A DNA stretch of 64,000 bases from an uncultured Lachnospiraceae bacterium (GTDB lineage: Bacteria > Bacillota > Clostridia > Lachnospirales > Lachnospiraceae), in contig CAJUFE010000013.1 of NCBI GenBank assembly GCA_910585635.1, forward strand, positions 1 through 64,000, written 5' to 3'. Numbering within the stretch: position 1 is the stretch's first letter; the number at the start of each line of letters is the position of its first letter. The translations under genes and the position numbers were made by a program. Below the pieces are notes generated by a model. That model searched no databases. It saw nothing but the letters and a program-made list of their open reading frames with translations, and was not told the DNA's origin. Shown here piece by piece: positions 54,537-63,209 of this stretch.

Positions 54537-55877
54537 ATGAAGAAAAAGATGATGGCACTGGTCCTGGCATCGACGATGGCGGCTTCGCTGGCTGCATGTG
54601 GCGGTGGCGGCGGACAGACCGCGGAGACCACAGCGGCTGCGGCGGGCGGCACAGAGACCACAGCGGCTGCGGCGGCAGATGGCGCAGAGACAGAGGCAGC
54701 ACAGCCTGCCGGGGACGGGAGCGGCCTGGTCTATTGGTCCATGTGGGAGGCGACAGAGCCCCAGGGACAGGCGATCCAGGCAGCGGTGGATAAGTTTACG
54801 GAGGATACAGGCATCAGCGTGGATCTTCAGTTCAAAGGCCGCACAGGCATCCGGGAGGGTTTACAGCCGGCGCTTGACGCAGGGACTGCGATCGATCTGT
54901 TCGATGAGGATATCGACCGTGTGAACACCACCTGGGGCAGCTACCTGATGGATCTGGAGGATCTGGCAAAGGCAGTGGATTATGAGGCTACGGCTAATGC
55001 CGGCCTGATCGCGGCTTGCCGTGAAGTGGGCGGCGGGACCTTAAAGTCCATCCCCTATCAGCCCAATGTGTTCGCATTTTTCTATAACCAGACGATCTTT
55101 GATGAGGCAGGGATCACCAAAGCCCCGGCTACATGGGAAGAGCTGGATGCCGCCTGCGCAAAGATCAAGGAAGCCGGCTACACACCGATCACCTGTGATG
55201 ACGCCTATATCACCTGTATGTTCGGTTATCATATGTCCAGGTTAGTGGGCGAGCCTAAGACGGAAGAGATCGTAAAGGGCGGCCAGTGGGACGATCCGGC
55301 TGTGATGGCTACGGCAGAGGCTTACGCAGACTTTGCCAGCAAGGGCTACTTCTCCGACACGATCGCGTCCAATGTATGGCCGGCAGGACAGAACCAGGAG
55401 CTGGCTATGGGGACCGCCGCTATGTATCTGAACGGCTCCTGGCTCCCCAATGAGGTCAAGGATATGGCCGGTGATGACTTTGTCTGGGGATGCTTCAGCT
55501 ACCCGGCAGTAGAGGGCGGCACCGACGGTGTGGACGCGGCTAACTACGGCGCACAGGTGCTGGCGATCAACAAGGATTCCAAGAATGCAGAAAATGCCTT
55601 CAAGCTGATCTGCTACATCACCCAGGGCGAGTTTGACCAGATGTTATCTGAGCTGTCCATCGGCATCCCGGCTGACTCCAATAACTCGGAGTGGCCTGCG
55701 CTGATCTCCTGTGTGAAGCCGGTCATGGAGAGCATGAAGACCCGTTATCCGTGGGCAGCCGGCGCGGAGGCTAATGCGGATATGACCCCGATCATCAAGG
55801 AGAACTTCTTAAAGCTCAGCGGCGGCAGCATCGATGCCCAGGGCTTTGTGGATGCTCTGAAGAAAGCCGGCAATTAA
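54537..55877 (+). CDS. Sugar ABC transporter substrate-binding lipoprotein (family 1)
   Basis: 446 residues. Signal peptide with lipobox SLAAC, then a Thr/Ala/Glu linker to about residue 60, then a family-1 solute-binding fold (LVYWSMWEATEPQGQAIQAA, TGISVDLQFKGRTG, AMYLNGSWLPNEV). In this context it probably captures lacto-N-biose/galacto-N-biose or related glycans outside the cell. AGAGGAGGAAC lies before the ATG. A terminator-like hairpin follows the gene. Confidence 0.87.
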   Translation: MKKKMMALVLASTMAASLAACGGGGGQTAETTAAAAGGTETTAAAAADGAETEAAQPAGDGSGLVYWSMWEATEPQGQAIQAAVDKFTEDTGISVDLQFKGRTGIREGLQPALDAGTAIDLFDEDIDRVNTTWGSYLMDLEDLAKAVDYEATANAGLIAACREVGGGTLKSIPYQPNVFAFFYNQTIFDEAGITKAPATWEELDAACAKIKEAGYTPITCDDAYITCMFGYHMSRLVGEPKTEEIVKGGQWDDPAVMATAEAYADFASKGYFSDTIASNVWPAGQNQELAMGTAAMYLNGSWLPNEVKDMAGDDFVWGCFSYPAVEGGTDGVDAANYGAQVLAINKDSKNAENAFKLICYITQGEFDQMLSELSIGIPADSNNSEWPALISCVKPVMESMKTRYPWAAGAEANADMTPIIKENFLKLSGGSIDAQGFVDALKKAGN

Positions 55878-55919
55878 ACGGTGAGGGTCCTGGCAGAGCG
55901 CCAGGAGACAGAACGCATG

Positions 55920-55948
55920 AAAGGCGGCAGATCAAAGCTGCCGCCTTT
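55920..55948 (+). terminator. Hairpin between binding protein and permease genes
   Basis: AAAGGCGGCAG (55920-55930) pairs with CTGCCGCCTTT (55938-55948), 11 bp with a 7-base loop, followed by TTG. The short T-run suggests partial termination that lowers permease expression. Confidence 0.8.
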
Positions 55949-56038
55949 TGTTGGATAGTAGATAAGAGTTCCGTGCATGCCCGCAGGGCGCTCTGCACGG
56001 CGGTCGGATCATCGTCCGCAGAAAGGAAGGAGACCGGG

Positions 56039-56944
56039 ATGAAACGAAATAAAGGGATGATCATACTGTTCCTTAGTCCGGCAGTACTGATGTTTTCCAT
56101 CATCTTCTTGTATCCTATCGTCCGTACGATCATCATGAGCTTTTTTAAGATCGACGGGATCACAGACCCGGTGGCCAGGTGGCAGTTTACCGGTCTGGCT
56201 AATTTTACAAAGCTGGCCCAGACCAGCCTGTTCAGGATCTCCATGTGGAACCTGCTCCGGATCTGGCTCATAGGCGGGATCATCGTCATGTCGCTGGCTC
56301 TGCTGTTCGCTGTCATCATCACCAGCGGGATCCGCTTCAAGAGTTTTTTCCGGGCGGTGATCTATCTGCCGAACATCGTCAGCGCGGTGGCCTTAGCGAC
56401 CATGTGGCTGCAATACGTCTACAGCCCCAAGTTCGGCCTGCTGAAGACCGTGTTCTCGAACCTGGGCCTGACTGCTCTATCTAAGGTCCAGTGGCTGGAT
56501 AACGACCATAAGTTCATGGCGCTCCTGCTGGCCTACTGTTTCGGGATGGTGGGCTACCATATGCTGATCTTTGCCAGCGGCATCGAGCGGATCAGCTCAG
56601 ATTACTTTGAAGCGGCCACGTTGGACGGGGCTGGCCGGCTCCAGCAGTTCCGGTATATCACCATGCCCCTGCTGAAAGGCGTCTTTAAGACCAATATCAC
56701 CATGTGGAGTGTGACCAGCGTAGGCTTTTTCGTGTGGTCCCAGCTGTTCTCCACGGTCACGGCGGATACCCAGACCATCACGCCCATGGTCTATATGTAT
56801 ATGCAGATCTTCGGGGCGGGGAACAGTGTCACAGAGCGGAATTCCGGCCTGGGCGCGGCCATCGGCGTGCTGTTGAGCATCTGTGTGGTAGCCGTGTTCT
56901 GGCTGTGCAACATCCTGCTGAAGGATGATGAGCTGGAATTTTAA
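56039..56944 (+). CDS. Sugar ABC transporter permease (MalF/UgpA-type)
   Basis: 301 residues, six membrane segments. EAA loop FEAATLDGAGRLQQFRYITMPLL near residue 190. AAGGAG lies 7 bases before ATG 56039, while the frame extends upstream to 55973 without a site. It pairs with the MalG-type permease that follows after 15 bases. Confidence 0.88.
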   Translation: MKRNKGMIILFLSPAVLMFSIIFLYPIVRTIIMSFFKIDGITDPVARWQFTGLANFTKLAQTSLFRISMWNLLRIWLIGGIIVMSLALLFAVIITSGIRFKSFFRAVIYLPNIVSAVALATMWLQYVYSPKFGLLKTVFSNLGLTALSKVQWLDNDHKFMALLLAYCFGMVGYHMLIFASGIERISSDYFEAATLDGAGRLQQFRYITMPLLKGVFKTNITMWSVTSVGFFVWSQLFSTVTADTQTITPMVYMYMQIFGAGNSVTERNSGLGAAIGVLLSICVVAVFWLCNILLKDDELEF

Positions 56945-56959
56945 AAGGAGGGGAAGGCT

Positions 56960-57835
56960 ATGGCGAAAATGAAACGATACCATGAACCGGTAAACTGGAA
57001 AAAAGAGCTGCGTCTTGCCCCGGGTTATCTGATCCTGGTCCTGTGGATCACCTTCACCTTTGTCCTGTTAGGGTGGGTGCTCCTGGCTAGTTTTTCCACC
57101 ACCAAGGAGATCTTCTCCAATAAACTGCTGGCCTCCGGGCTCCATTTTGAGAACTATGTGAAGGCTTGGATCAATTCCGATGTAGCCGGGATCTTCCGGA
57201 ACTCCCTGATCTATTCGATCATCTCCTGCTCACTGCTCATCCTGATCTGCGCTCCGGCGGCCTATGTGCTGGCACGGTTCGTATTTCCGGGGAATAAGCT
57301 GATCCAGACGGGTTTTGTATCGGCTATGGGCGTGCCGGTGGTCATGATCGTCCTTCCCCTGTTCGGGATCGTAGCCAGCATGGGGATCTTGAACAATGTG
57401 CTGAGCAACGCGGTGCTGCTGGTCTTTCTGTACATCGGCATCAACATCCCGTATACCACCATATTCCTCATGACCTTTTTCAGCAACCTGTCCCGGGCTT
57501 TTGAGGAAGCGGCGGCGATCGACGGATGCCCGCCCACCAAGACCTTCTGGCTGATCATGCTCCCCATGGCCCAGCCGGGGATCATCACGGTCACGATCTT
57601 TAACTTCATCAATATCTGGAATGAATACTTCATCTCCCTGATCTTCGCCAATTCAGACCAGCTGCGTCCCATCGCCGTAGGTCTGTATTCCATGATCAAC
57701 TCCATGAAATATACCGGTGACTGGGCCGGCATGTTCGCGGCGGTGGTGATCGTCTTCCTGCCCACCTTTATCCTGTACATCTTCCTGTCTGAGAAGATCA
57801 TCGCAGGTGTCACGGGCGGCGGGGTCAAGGGCTGA
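56960..57835 (+). CDS. Sugar ABC transporter permease (MalG/UgpE-type)
   Basis: 291 residues, six membrane segments. EAA loop FEEAAAIDGCPPTKTFWLIMLPM near residue 178. It ends the three-gene importer. No ATPase follows, so the system must use a shared multitask ATPase encoded elsewhere, which is common in Gram-positive family-1 sugar importers. Confidence 0.9.
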   Translation: MAKMKRYHEPVNWKKELRLAPGYLILVLWITFTFVLLGWVLLASFSTTKEIFSNKLLASGLHFENYVKAWINSDVAGIFRNSLIYSIISCSLLILICAPAAYVLARFVFPGNKLIQTGFVSAMGVPVVMIVLPLFGIVASMGILNNVLSNAVLLVFLYIGINIPYTTIFLMTFFSNLSRAFEEAAAIDGCPPTKTFWLIMLPMAQPGIITVTIFNFINIWNEYFISLIFANSDQLRPIAVGLYSMINSMKYTGDWAGMFAAVVIVFLPTFILYIFLSEKIIAGVTGGGVKG

Positions 57836-57852
57836 CAGATCCGGACACAGAG

Positions 57853-57888
57853 AAAAAGAGGCGGCGCGCCAGGCGGACGCCTCTTTTT
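57853..57888 (+). terminator. Intrinsic terminator of the sugar transporter operon
   Basis: AAAAAGAGGCG (57853-57863) pairs with CGCCTCTTTTT (57878-57888), ending in a T-run. Confidence 0.9.
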
Positions 57889-57898
57889 ATCGTATACA

Positions 57899-57927
57899 TT
57901 GTTGCGGATGGGAAAGTATGATATACT
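57899..57927 (+). promoter_or_regulatory. Promoter of the Septu module
   Basis: TTGTTG (57899-57904), 17-base spacer, extended -10 TGATATACT (hexamer 57922-57927). It follows directly after the terminator, so the defence module is transcribed on its own. Confidence 0.7.
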
Positions 57928-58006
57928 ATCCATAAATATGAGTCTTGCGCTCAGGCAGGCCGCGATAACGCAAGCTCGATGATGTATGCCATCAAAAGGA
58001 GATCAT

Positions 58007-59302
58007 ATGAAGATAAATAGACTGCATTTGTCGGATTTCAGAGGGGTCGGCGAACTGGTTTTAGACCTGCAAGGGAAGAGCGCGATATTGTTCGGGATAA
58101 ACGGTGTGGGGAAAAGTACGATATTGTCAGCGGTCAACTTGCTCTATGTGCCGATCCTGAATAAGCTGACCAGACAGAAGATCAAGCAGCCAGGGAATAT
58201 TAAACTGAGCGATATAAGGACTGGAAAGGCATCCGCGGATATCTCGGCTGAGTTTATGTTTGCGGAAGATGGACAGGTACTGCCTTTCGGACGAGGGATC
58301 ACATATGAGAACAGGCGGATCTCAAATAATGGACAGCTAGAAAGATTGGTCGAGCATTATGAGACTCTATATGTGGGCAGACAATGGGTGGATGAAAATA
58401 ATGATCTCATGGCCGATGATCAGGAACATAACATCCCGATCTTTGTAAATTATGGTGTGAACCGTCTTGTCCTAAAGACGCCTTTGCGGTTCAGAAAAAG
58501 GCCTTCTTACGGGCGGTTCGAGGCATTTGAGAAAGCGATCGAGGATCAGATCGCGTTCGATCGATTATTCGAATGGTTTTTTGACCAGGAGTATTTTGAG
58601 ATCAAAATGCAGAAGGAGGATCCAGATTACCGGGATAAAGAGTTGACCGCAGTAAAAACGGCGATGTTGGCCATGCTCGATGACTGTGAGGATATCCATA
58701 TCGTGGCAAAGCCCTATTCTATGCGGATCACAAAGGATGGAGAGGATCTGGATATCCTGCAGTTGTCAGATGGTGAGAAATGTACGCTGGCGCTATTTGG
58801 TGATATTGCCAGGAGGCTGGCGCAGGCCAACCCCTCTTTGGAAGACCCATTAAAAGGGAAAGGCGTGGTCCTGATCGACGAGCTGGAATTGCATATGCAT
58901 ACCTCATGGCAGAGAAAGGTGATCCCAGCATTAAATAAAACCTTTCCGGATATCCAATTTATCATCACGACCCATTCTCCCCAGATCTTGGGGGAGGTAG
59001 GAGAGGAGTTGGCCATCTTTTCGTTGTCCAGAGCGGGAAAAGAGATAGAGGTACAACCTCTTTCCTCCTTATTTGGTGTTGACTCAAATGCGATCCTGGA
59101 AGATAATATGCAGACCGATGCGGTCAGCCGGTCGATCAAATCGGAAGTAGAGAAGATGTATGATCTGATCGAACAGAAGGATTATGAAAATGCGGAACGG
59201 GCAGCAGACCGGATCGATCGGTTAACGTGCAGCAGGAACGCAGATACCGTACGGGCTAGGGTCATGATACGAAGGGGAAAGATCAGATATGCGAAGGATT
59301 AG
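58007..59302 (+). CDS. ptuA: Septu PtuA-like ATPase
   Basis: 431 residues. Walker A LFGINGVGKSTI (about residues 32-43), an SMC/ABC-like signature QLSDGEKCTLALFGD, Walker B VVLIDELELHMH and a His-switch IITTHSPQIL, spaced like AAA_15/AAA_21-type OLD-related ATPases. The C-terminal helices (residues 370-430) probably hold the partner. Next to an HNH nuclease of the matching type it makes a Septu anti-phage system; in known systems PtuA multimerises, binds PtuB and controls its cutting by ATP. AAGGAG lies 7 bases before ATG 58007. Confidence 0.87.
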   Translation: MKINRLHLSDFRGVGELVLDLQGKSAILFGINGVGKSTILSAVNLLYVPILNKLTRQKIKQPGNIKLSDIRTGKASADISAEFMFAEDGQVLPFGRGITYENRRISNNGQLERLVEHYETLYVGRQWVDENNDLMADDQEHNIPIFVNYGVNRLVLKTPLRFRKRPSYGRFEAFEKAIEDQIAFDRLFEWFFDQEYFEIKMQKEDPDYRDKELTAVKTAMLAMLDDCEDIHIVAKPYSMRITKDGEDLDILQLSDGEKCTLALFGDIARRLAQANPSLEDPLKGKGVVLIDELELHMHTSWQRKVIPALNKTFPDIQFIITTHSPQILGEVGEELAIFSLSRAGKEIEVQPLSSLFGVDSNAILEDNMQTDAVSRSIKSEVEKMYDLIEQKDYENAERAADRIDRLTCSRNADTVRARVMIRRGKIRYAKD

Positions 59303-59999
59303 AAAACTGCAGGGGCCAGAGCATTTTCAGCGATGGAAAAAGGGGTTCCAGGATTTAAATGGCAGGCCGCCGTTATACGACGATCTGCATCATACAGAAG
59401 AATATGGGCGGTTACGAAGGGCCTTGCTCAAGGAACAGGGGTATATCTGTTGTTATTGTGAGCGGGCTATTGGAAGAGGATGTGATAAAGATCATAATAT
59501 CGAGCATTTTATGCCAAGGCATCCGGATCGAAGGGTCCTGACACAGGCAGAATGTGACAAGTGCCGCGATGCACAGATGGACTATACGAATTTATTCGTC
59601 TCCTGTTTAGGCGAGACGGCAGATACGATCGATCATTGTAACCACAGGAAAGATAATTGGTTCGACTTTAGGCTTTGTGTATCGCCTGCTGACGAGGAGA
59701 TCGAAACACTGTTTGGGTTCAGACTGAATGGGAAGATATTCGCTATCGGGAGTGATGTCCGGGCGGAGGCGATGAAGACACATCTGAACCTAGGTTCTTA
59801 TGTGCTGGATGAGCAACGGAAAGCAGCATATGATACGATGATGGATATCGAGTTTGAAAATGAGGAGCTTTTAGGCGACACCCAATATATCATGGATACG
59901 ATCGAGGCCTATGGACAGATGGACGGTGAGGGGAGGTATGCCCCCTTCTGCTCGATGCTCACATATTGCCTGGAGCATGAACTATTGGATCCAATGTAA
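59289..59999 (+). CDS. ptuB: Septu PtuB-like HNH endonuclease (TIGR02646 type)
   Basis: 236 residues. MRRIRKLQGPEHFQRW is the family's N-terminus. The nuclease core has YICCYCERAIG, HNIEHFMPRH and YTNLFVSCLG, then DHCNHRKDNW. Cys pairs likely bind a structural zinc. It overlaps PtuA by 14 bases, so the two are made together. The same HNH family also occurs with retrons, but no reverse transcriptase or retron RNA is seen within the window. Confidence 0.87.
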   Translation: MRRIRKLQGPEHFQRWKKGFQDLNGRPPLYDDLHHTEEYGRLRRALLKEQGYICCYCERAIGRGCDKDHNIEHFMPRHPDRRVLTQAECDKCRDAQMDYTNLFVSCLGETADTIDHCNHRKDNWFDFRLCVSPADEEIETLFGFRLNGKIFAIGSDVRAEAMKTHLNLGSYVLDEQRKAAYDTMMDIEFENEELLGDTQYIMDTIEAYGQMDGEGRYAPFCSMLTYCLEHELLDPM

Positions 60000-60108
60000 A
60001 GGAAGGGGTTCCTTGTGGATATTTATCTGGATCGATCAATATGGGTGTTACAATGCCGCAGTTCTGTTGGTGGTCGAAGGCTCGCAAAGGAGGATGATGG
60101 AGGATAAA

Positions 60109-60276
60109 ATGGCCAGTCAGAAAGATAACACACTTGCGATCGTTAGGAACCTGAGTAAAGAAAGTCATGCCGGTCTGTTGTTCTGCTATAAGGCCTTAAA
60201 GAAGTTTGGGTATGATCCTCAGAAAACGCTTGCCTATCTAAAGTCAGAAGAGTTTAAAACATCATTTTTGACGTAG
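60109..60276 (+). CDS. 55-residue UBA/EF-Ts-N-like small protein after PtuB
   Basis: GGAGG at 60099-60103 precedes ATG 60109. The sequence VRNLSKESHAGLLFCYKAL followed by KKFGYDPQKTLAYLK lines up with the N-terminal UBA-like domain of EF-Ts (pattern V..L....AG...C.KAL.....D..K...YL). The gene starts 110 bases after PtuB on the same strand, with no terminator between and a terminator after it. It may therefore be a third component of the Septu operon. The rest of EF-Ts is absent, so it is not a translation factor. Confidence 0.65.
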   Translation: MASQKDNTLAIVRNLSKESHAGLLFCYKALKKFGYDPQKTLAYLKSEEFKTSFLT

Positions 60277-60344
60277 GGCTGTTTTGATCGTGAACAGACT
60301 ACTGGCTGGACCGGTGGTCCTGATCGATGTTCGATCTCCCATAA

Positions 60345-60379
60345 AAGATCCCCCCTGCTATGCAGGGGGAGGGGATCTT
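60345..60379. terminator. Bidirectional terminator
   Basis: AAGATCCCCCCTGC (60345-60358) pairs, with a small bulge, with GCAGGGGGAGGGGATCTT (60362-60379). It lies between convergent genes and can end both transcripts; its right arm touches the stop of the minus-strand gene. Confidence 0.75.
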
Positions 60380-61391
60380 ATCGCGCCGCTTTCTCGGAAA
60401 ACTCGGTGGTCACCAGGTCTCCATAAGGTACGCGTGCAGGCAGCTCGCCGCTCTCCTCCAGGATGTTCTGCAAAAGCTGGAAGCTCTCCTCTGCAAATAC
60501 GGTATCCTTTTTCCAGGTGTCCTGGGATTTATAGCGTTCGACGATCTTGGTCAGGGCCCCAAGGTCCGTTTCCTTGAACTGGGGCTGGATCGTCTTCGCG
60601 ATCTCCTCGGCGGAGTGGGTGTTCACATAGTCCAGGCCTTTCTGGATCGCATCCGTGAACTTCTGGATGATCTCCGGGTGGGCCTCCAGGTAGCTTTTTT
60701 TCGCGCTGTAGGCGGTATAGGGTACATAGCCGGACTCCTCGCCCAAGGAAGCCACCACATAGCCGGTCCCCTCGGTCTCTAAGGCGGTGGCGAAGGGCTC
60801 AAATTCTACGGTATAGTCCGCGTCGCTGGAGGGGAAGGCGGCGGCGGTCAGGCCGAAATCGATGCTCTGGTCGATGGATAGATCGGCGGCCGGGTCCATG
60901 CCGTGCTTTTTCAGGATATATTCAAAGACCATCTGGGGCATACCGCCCTTCCTCCCCCCGATCACCTTCTTCCCCTTTAAGCTGTCCCAGTCAAATGCCT
61001 CCTCCGGCTGCCGCCCCACCAGGAAATTCCCGGCCCGCTGGGTCAGCTGGGCGAAGTTCACGGCATAGTCTTTTGCGCCGTTGGCGTAGGTGTAGATGCT
61101 GGCCTCGGAGCCCATAAAGCCGATATCGGCGTCGCCGGATACCAGGGCGGTCATGACCTTGTCGGCCCCCGCGCCGTTGACCAGCTCTAGATCGATCCCG
61201 GCCTCCTCAAAATAGCCCAGCTCGATCGCGGCGTACTGGGGCGCGTAGAAGATGGAATGAGCCACCTCGCTCAAGGTGACCGGGGTCAGATCGCTGCCAG
61301 AGGCCCCTTTGGACTGGCATCCCGCAAGTCCGGCTACGGCGGCCGCGGTCAGGATCGATAGGAACGACCTGGATATAAAGTTTTTTCGCAT
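60378..61391 (-). CDS. Orphan NMT1/SsuA-type substrate-binding lipoprotein
   Basis: About 337 residues. Signal peptide with lipobox GLAGC, then an NMT1/THI5-like fold: VTLSEVAHSIFYAPQYAAIE, GYFEEAGIDLELVNGAGAD, SGDADIGFMGSEA. The family binds aliphatic sulphonates, nitrate-like ions, thiamine precursors or riboflavin. No permease or ATPase gene is next to it in the window, so it is an orphan or part of a split system. AGGAGG lies 7 bases before the ATG at 61391; longer frames are rejected. Confidence 0.82.
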   Translation of the reverse strand: MRKNFISRSFLSILTAAAVAGLAGCQSKGASGSDLTPVTLSEVAHSIFYAPQYAAIELGYFEEAGIDLELVNGAGADKVMTALVSGDADIGFMGSEASIYTYANGAKDYAVNFAQLTQRAGNFLVGRQPEEAFDWDSLKGKKVIGGRKGGMPQMVFEYILKKHGMDPAADLSIDQSIDFGLTAAAFPSSDADYTVEFEPFATALETEGTGYVVASLGEESGYVPYTAYSAKKSYLEAHPEIIQKFTDAIQKGLDYVNTHSAEEIAKTIQPQFKETDLGALTKIVERYKSQDTWKKDTVFAEESFQLLQNILEESGELPARVPYGDLVTTEFSEKAAR

Positions 61392-61574
61392 AAACGTCCT
61401 CCTGTTGAGAAATGGTCGATGTTGCGCTGCCGGGCAGGGCGCTCTTTGCATACCCGCTGGCTACTATATCATATTGGCGAAGGTCAGATCTGTGCATGGA
61501 TCTTTGTGAACAGTTCAAGGGATCTGGACTGTCACGCTCTTTGTCTGTGGGCGTCAGGTTCTTGTTCTCTTCTC

Positions 61575-61603
61575 TTGCGGCGGCCGGACGGATATGCTAT
61601 ATT
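61575..61603 (+). promoter_or_regulatory. Promoter of the gene at 61648
   Basis: TTGCGG (61575-61580), 17-base spacer, extended -10 TGCTATATT (hexamer 61598-61603). The same TTGCGG -35 is used at the AraC promoter. Confidence 0.65.
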
Positions 61604-61647
61604 GGTCTATGGATCGATATACAGATCGAAGAAGGAGGAGAGCAGTC

Positions 61648-62400
61648 ATGATCTTACAAAAAGGTGATCAGAGGCGTGAACGGTTTTTAAAGGACGGCAA
61701 TGTGCTGCGGAGGATGCGGGATGCGGGCGGCGCAGGGAAGGGCTGCATAGCAGGAGGCATCGTCCTTCTGGTCTTTGCTGTCCTCTTGTCGGCCCCCTGC
61801 CTTATAGCCGGTCTGGGAAAGGCAGCTGTGGCGGTGGGTGGCTTTTTCATGGCCCCGGGGTTCTTCCTGGTCTTCCTGGGAAGAGGCATGCAGACGAAGA
61901 AGGTGACGAACTACCTTACCTATTACCGAGAGGCCACTGGCTTTGATGAGCAGGAGCTGCGGAAGGTGGAGCAGGAGATCATGGCCCCCAGTATGGTCAT
62001 GATCGGTAATGTACCCACCGAGAACCGGCAGGGGGCCAGCGAGAAGAACCCCCAGATCTCCTGTATGATCACAGACCATTATTTTGTCGTGCCCCTGCTG
62101 ATGGGGGAGAGCTATATCCGGCGGATCGAGGACATGGTCCTGGCGGCTTATTCCCAGGAGATCCCGGGGATCAACGGCTATCAGCATGGCCTGATCTTCC
62201 TGTCGAAGAAGGATACGGATGCCTATAAGAACGCCTTCCTCACCAGAGAGGCCTGCGGGGAGGTCATCGGGGCTCTCCAGGCGAGGAAGCCGGACCTGAT
62301 CACGTCCCAGCGGTTCGAGTACGGCGGGAGGCATTTCGATGCGGTCACAGACGGGAAGGAGATCGCCAGGGTGTTCTTCACCGGGAATATCCTGGCCTGA
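61648..62400 (+). CDS. Membrane protein of unknown function
   Basis: About 250 residues. Two hydrophobic segments (about residues 34-55 and 60-80) form a hairpin, followed by a soluble domain (YREATGFDEQELRKVEQEIM, then MITDHYFVVPLL and YGGRHFDAVTDGKEIARVF). It has no signal peptide and no family I can name. AAGGAGGAG lies 8 bases before ATG 61648. It has its own promoter and terminator. Confidence 0.7.
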   Translation: MILQKGDQRRERFLKDGNVLRRMRDAGGAGKGCIAGGIVLLVFAVLLSAPCLIAGLGKAAVAVGGFFMAPGFFLVFLGRGMQTKKVTNYLTYYREATGFDEQELRKVEQEIMAPSMVMIGNVPTENRQGASEKNPQISCMITDHYFVVPLLMGESYIRRIEDMVLAAYSQEIPGINGYQHGLIFLSKKDTDAYKNAFLTREACGEVIGALQARKPDLITSQRFEYGGRHFDAVTDGKEIARVFFTGNILA

Positions 62401-62438
62401 GAGATGAGAGATGGGGATCGATCCCAAGGGAGATGGCA

Positions 62439-62489
62439 GGCCCTCTCCTGACCGGGGATCGGCTGTATGGGAGAGGGGCCGGCCTTTTT
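62439..62489 (+). terminator. Intrinsic terminator after the gene at 61648
   Basis: GGCCCTCTCC (62439-62448) pairs with GGAGAGGGGCC (62470-62480, one bulge), followed by GGCCTTTTT. Confidence 0.7.
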
Positions 62490-62555
62490 GATCGGAGATA
62501 GGGATCGAGGAGACCGGCATCGGAAAAAAGACCAGAGAAAAGGAGGAGCGCACAG

Positions 62556-63209
62556 ATGGAGGAGACGACGAAAAAAGGGAGAGGGGATCTGGCTAAACGG
62601 GTGATCTGGGTCATCCTGGCGAATGTGATCTTGGGCCTGGGGATCAGCCTGCTTCGGCTGTCCAGCTTTGGCACGGACCCATTTACCTGCATGAACTTAG
62701 GGGTCAGCAGCTATCTGCCGATCGGCTACGGTACCTACCAGATGCTCTTTAACCTCCTTTTGTTCATCCCGGTCTTTATCCTGGACCGCAAGAGCTTCGG
62801 GATCGGGGCGCTGATCAATATGCTGCTCTTGGGTTATATCGTGGACGCTTTTGTGGCTCTCTTCGCTCTGGGAGGGATCACCATCCAGGGGCTTTCCGGC
62901 CTCCTGCCCGTCCGGGTGCTGCTCCTGGTGGCCGGGGTCCTGGTGGTCTGCCTGGGGATCGCCCTATATATGGCCTGCGACCTGGGGGCCGCGCCCTATG
63001 ACCGGATCAGCGTGGTCGTGGAAAACTATTCCCACGGGAAGTTAAAGTTTAGATGGGTCCGGGTAGCCATGGATGTGCTGAGCACGGCGATCGGCTTTTT
63101 CACGGGCAGCGTGGTGGGGATCGGGACTGTGGTGGTGGCCTTCTTCACCGGTCCGATCGTCAGCTTTTTCCGGGATACGGTGGTGGTCCGCATCCTGGGG
63201 AAGGAGTAA
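62556..63209 (+). CDS. YczE/YyaS-like integral membrane protein
   Basis: 217 residues with about five membrane segments. ILGLGISLLRLSSFGTDPFT near the N-terminus and ALYMACDLGAAPYDRISVVV in the middle are the twin signature of the YczE/YyaS family. The function of the family is not established; YczE influences bacillomycin production in Bacillus. AAGGAGG lies upstream of the ATG. A 37-bp tandem array begins at its stop. Confidence 0.8.
   Translation: MEETTKKGRGDLAKRVIWVILANVILGLGISLLRLSSFGTDPFTCMNLGVSSYLPIGYGTYQMLFNLLLFIPVFILDRKSFGIGALINMLLLGYIVDAFVALFALGGITIQGLSGLLPVRVLLLVAGVLVVCLGIALYMACDLGAAPYDRISVVVENYSHGKLKFRWVRVAMDVLSTAIGFFTGSVVGIGTVVVAFFTGPIVSFFRDTVVVRILGKE

Noticed and set aside
58007..59999. 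Retron system
   Set aside because: The HNH family is shared with retrons, but no reverse transcriptase or msr/msd-like RNA region is seen on either side.
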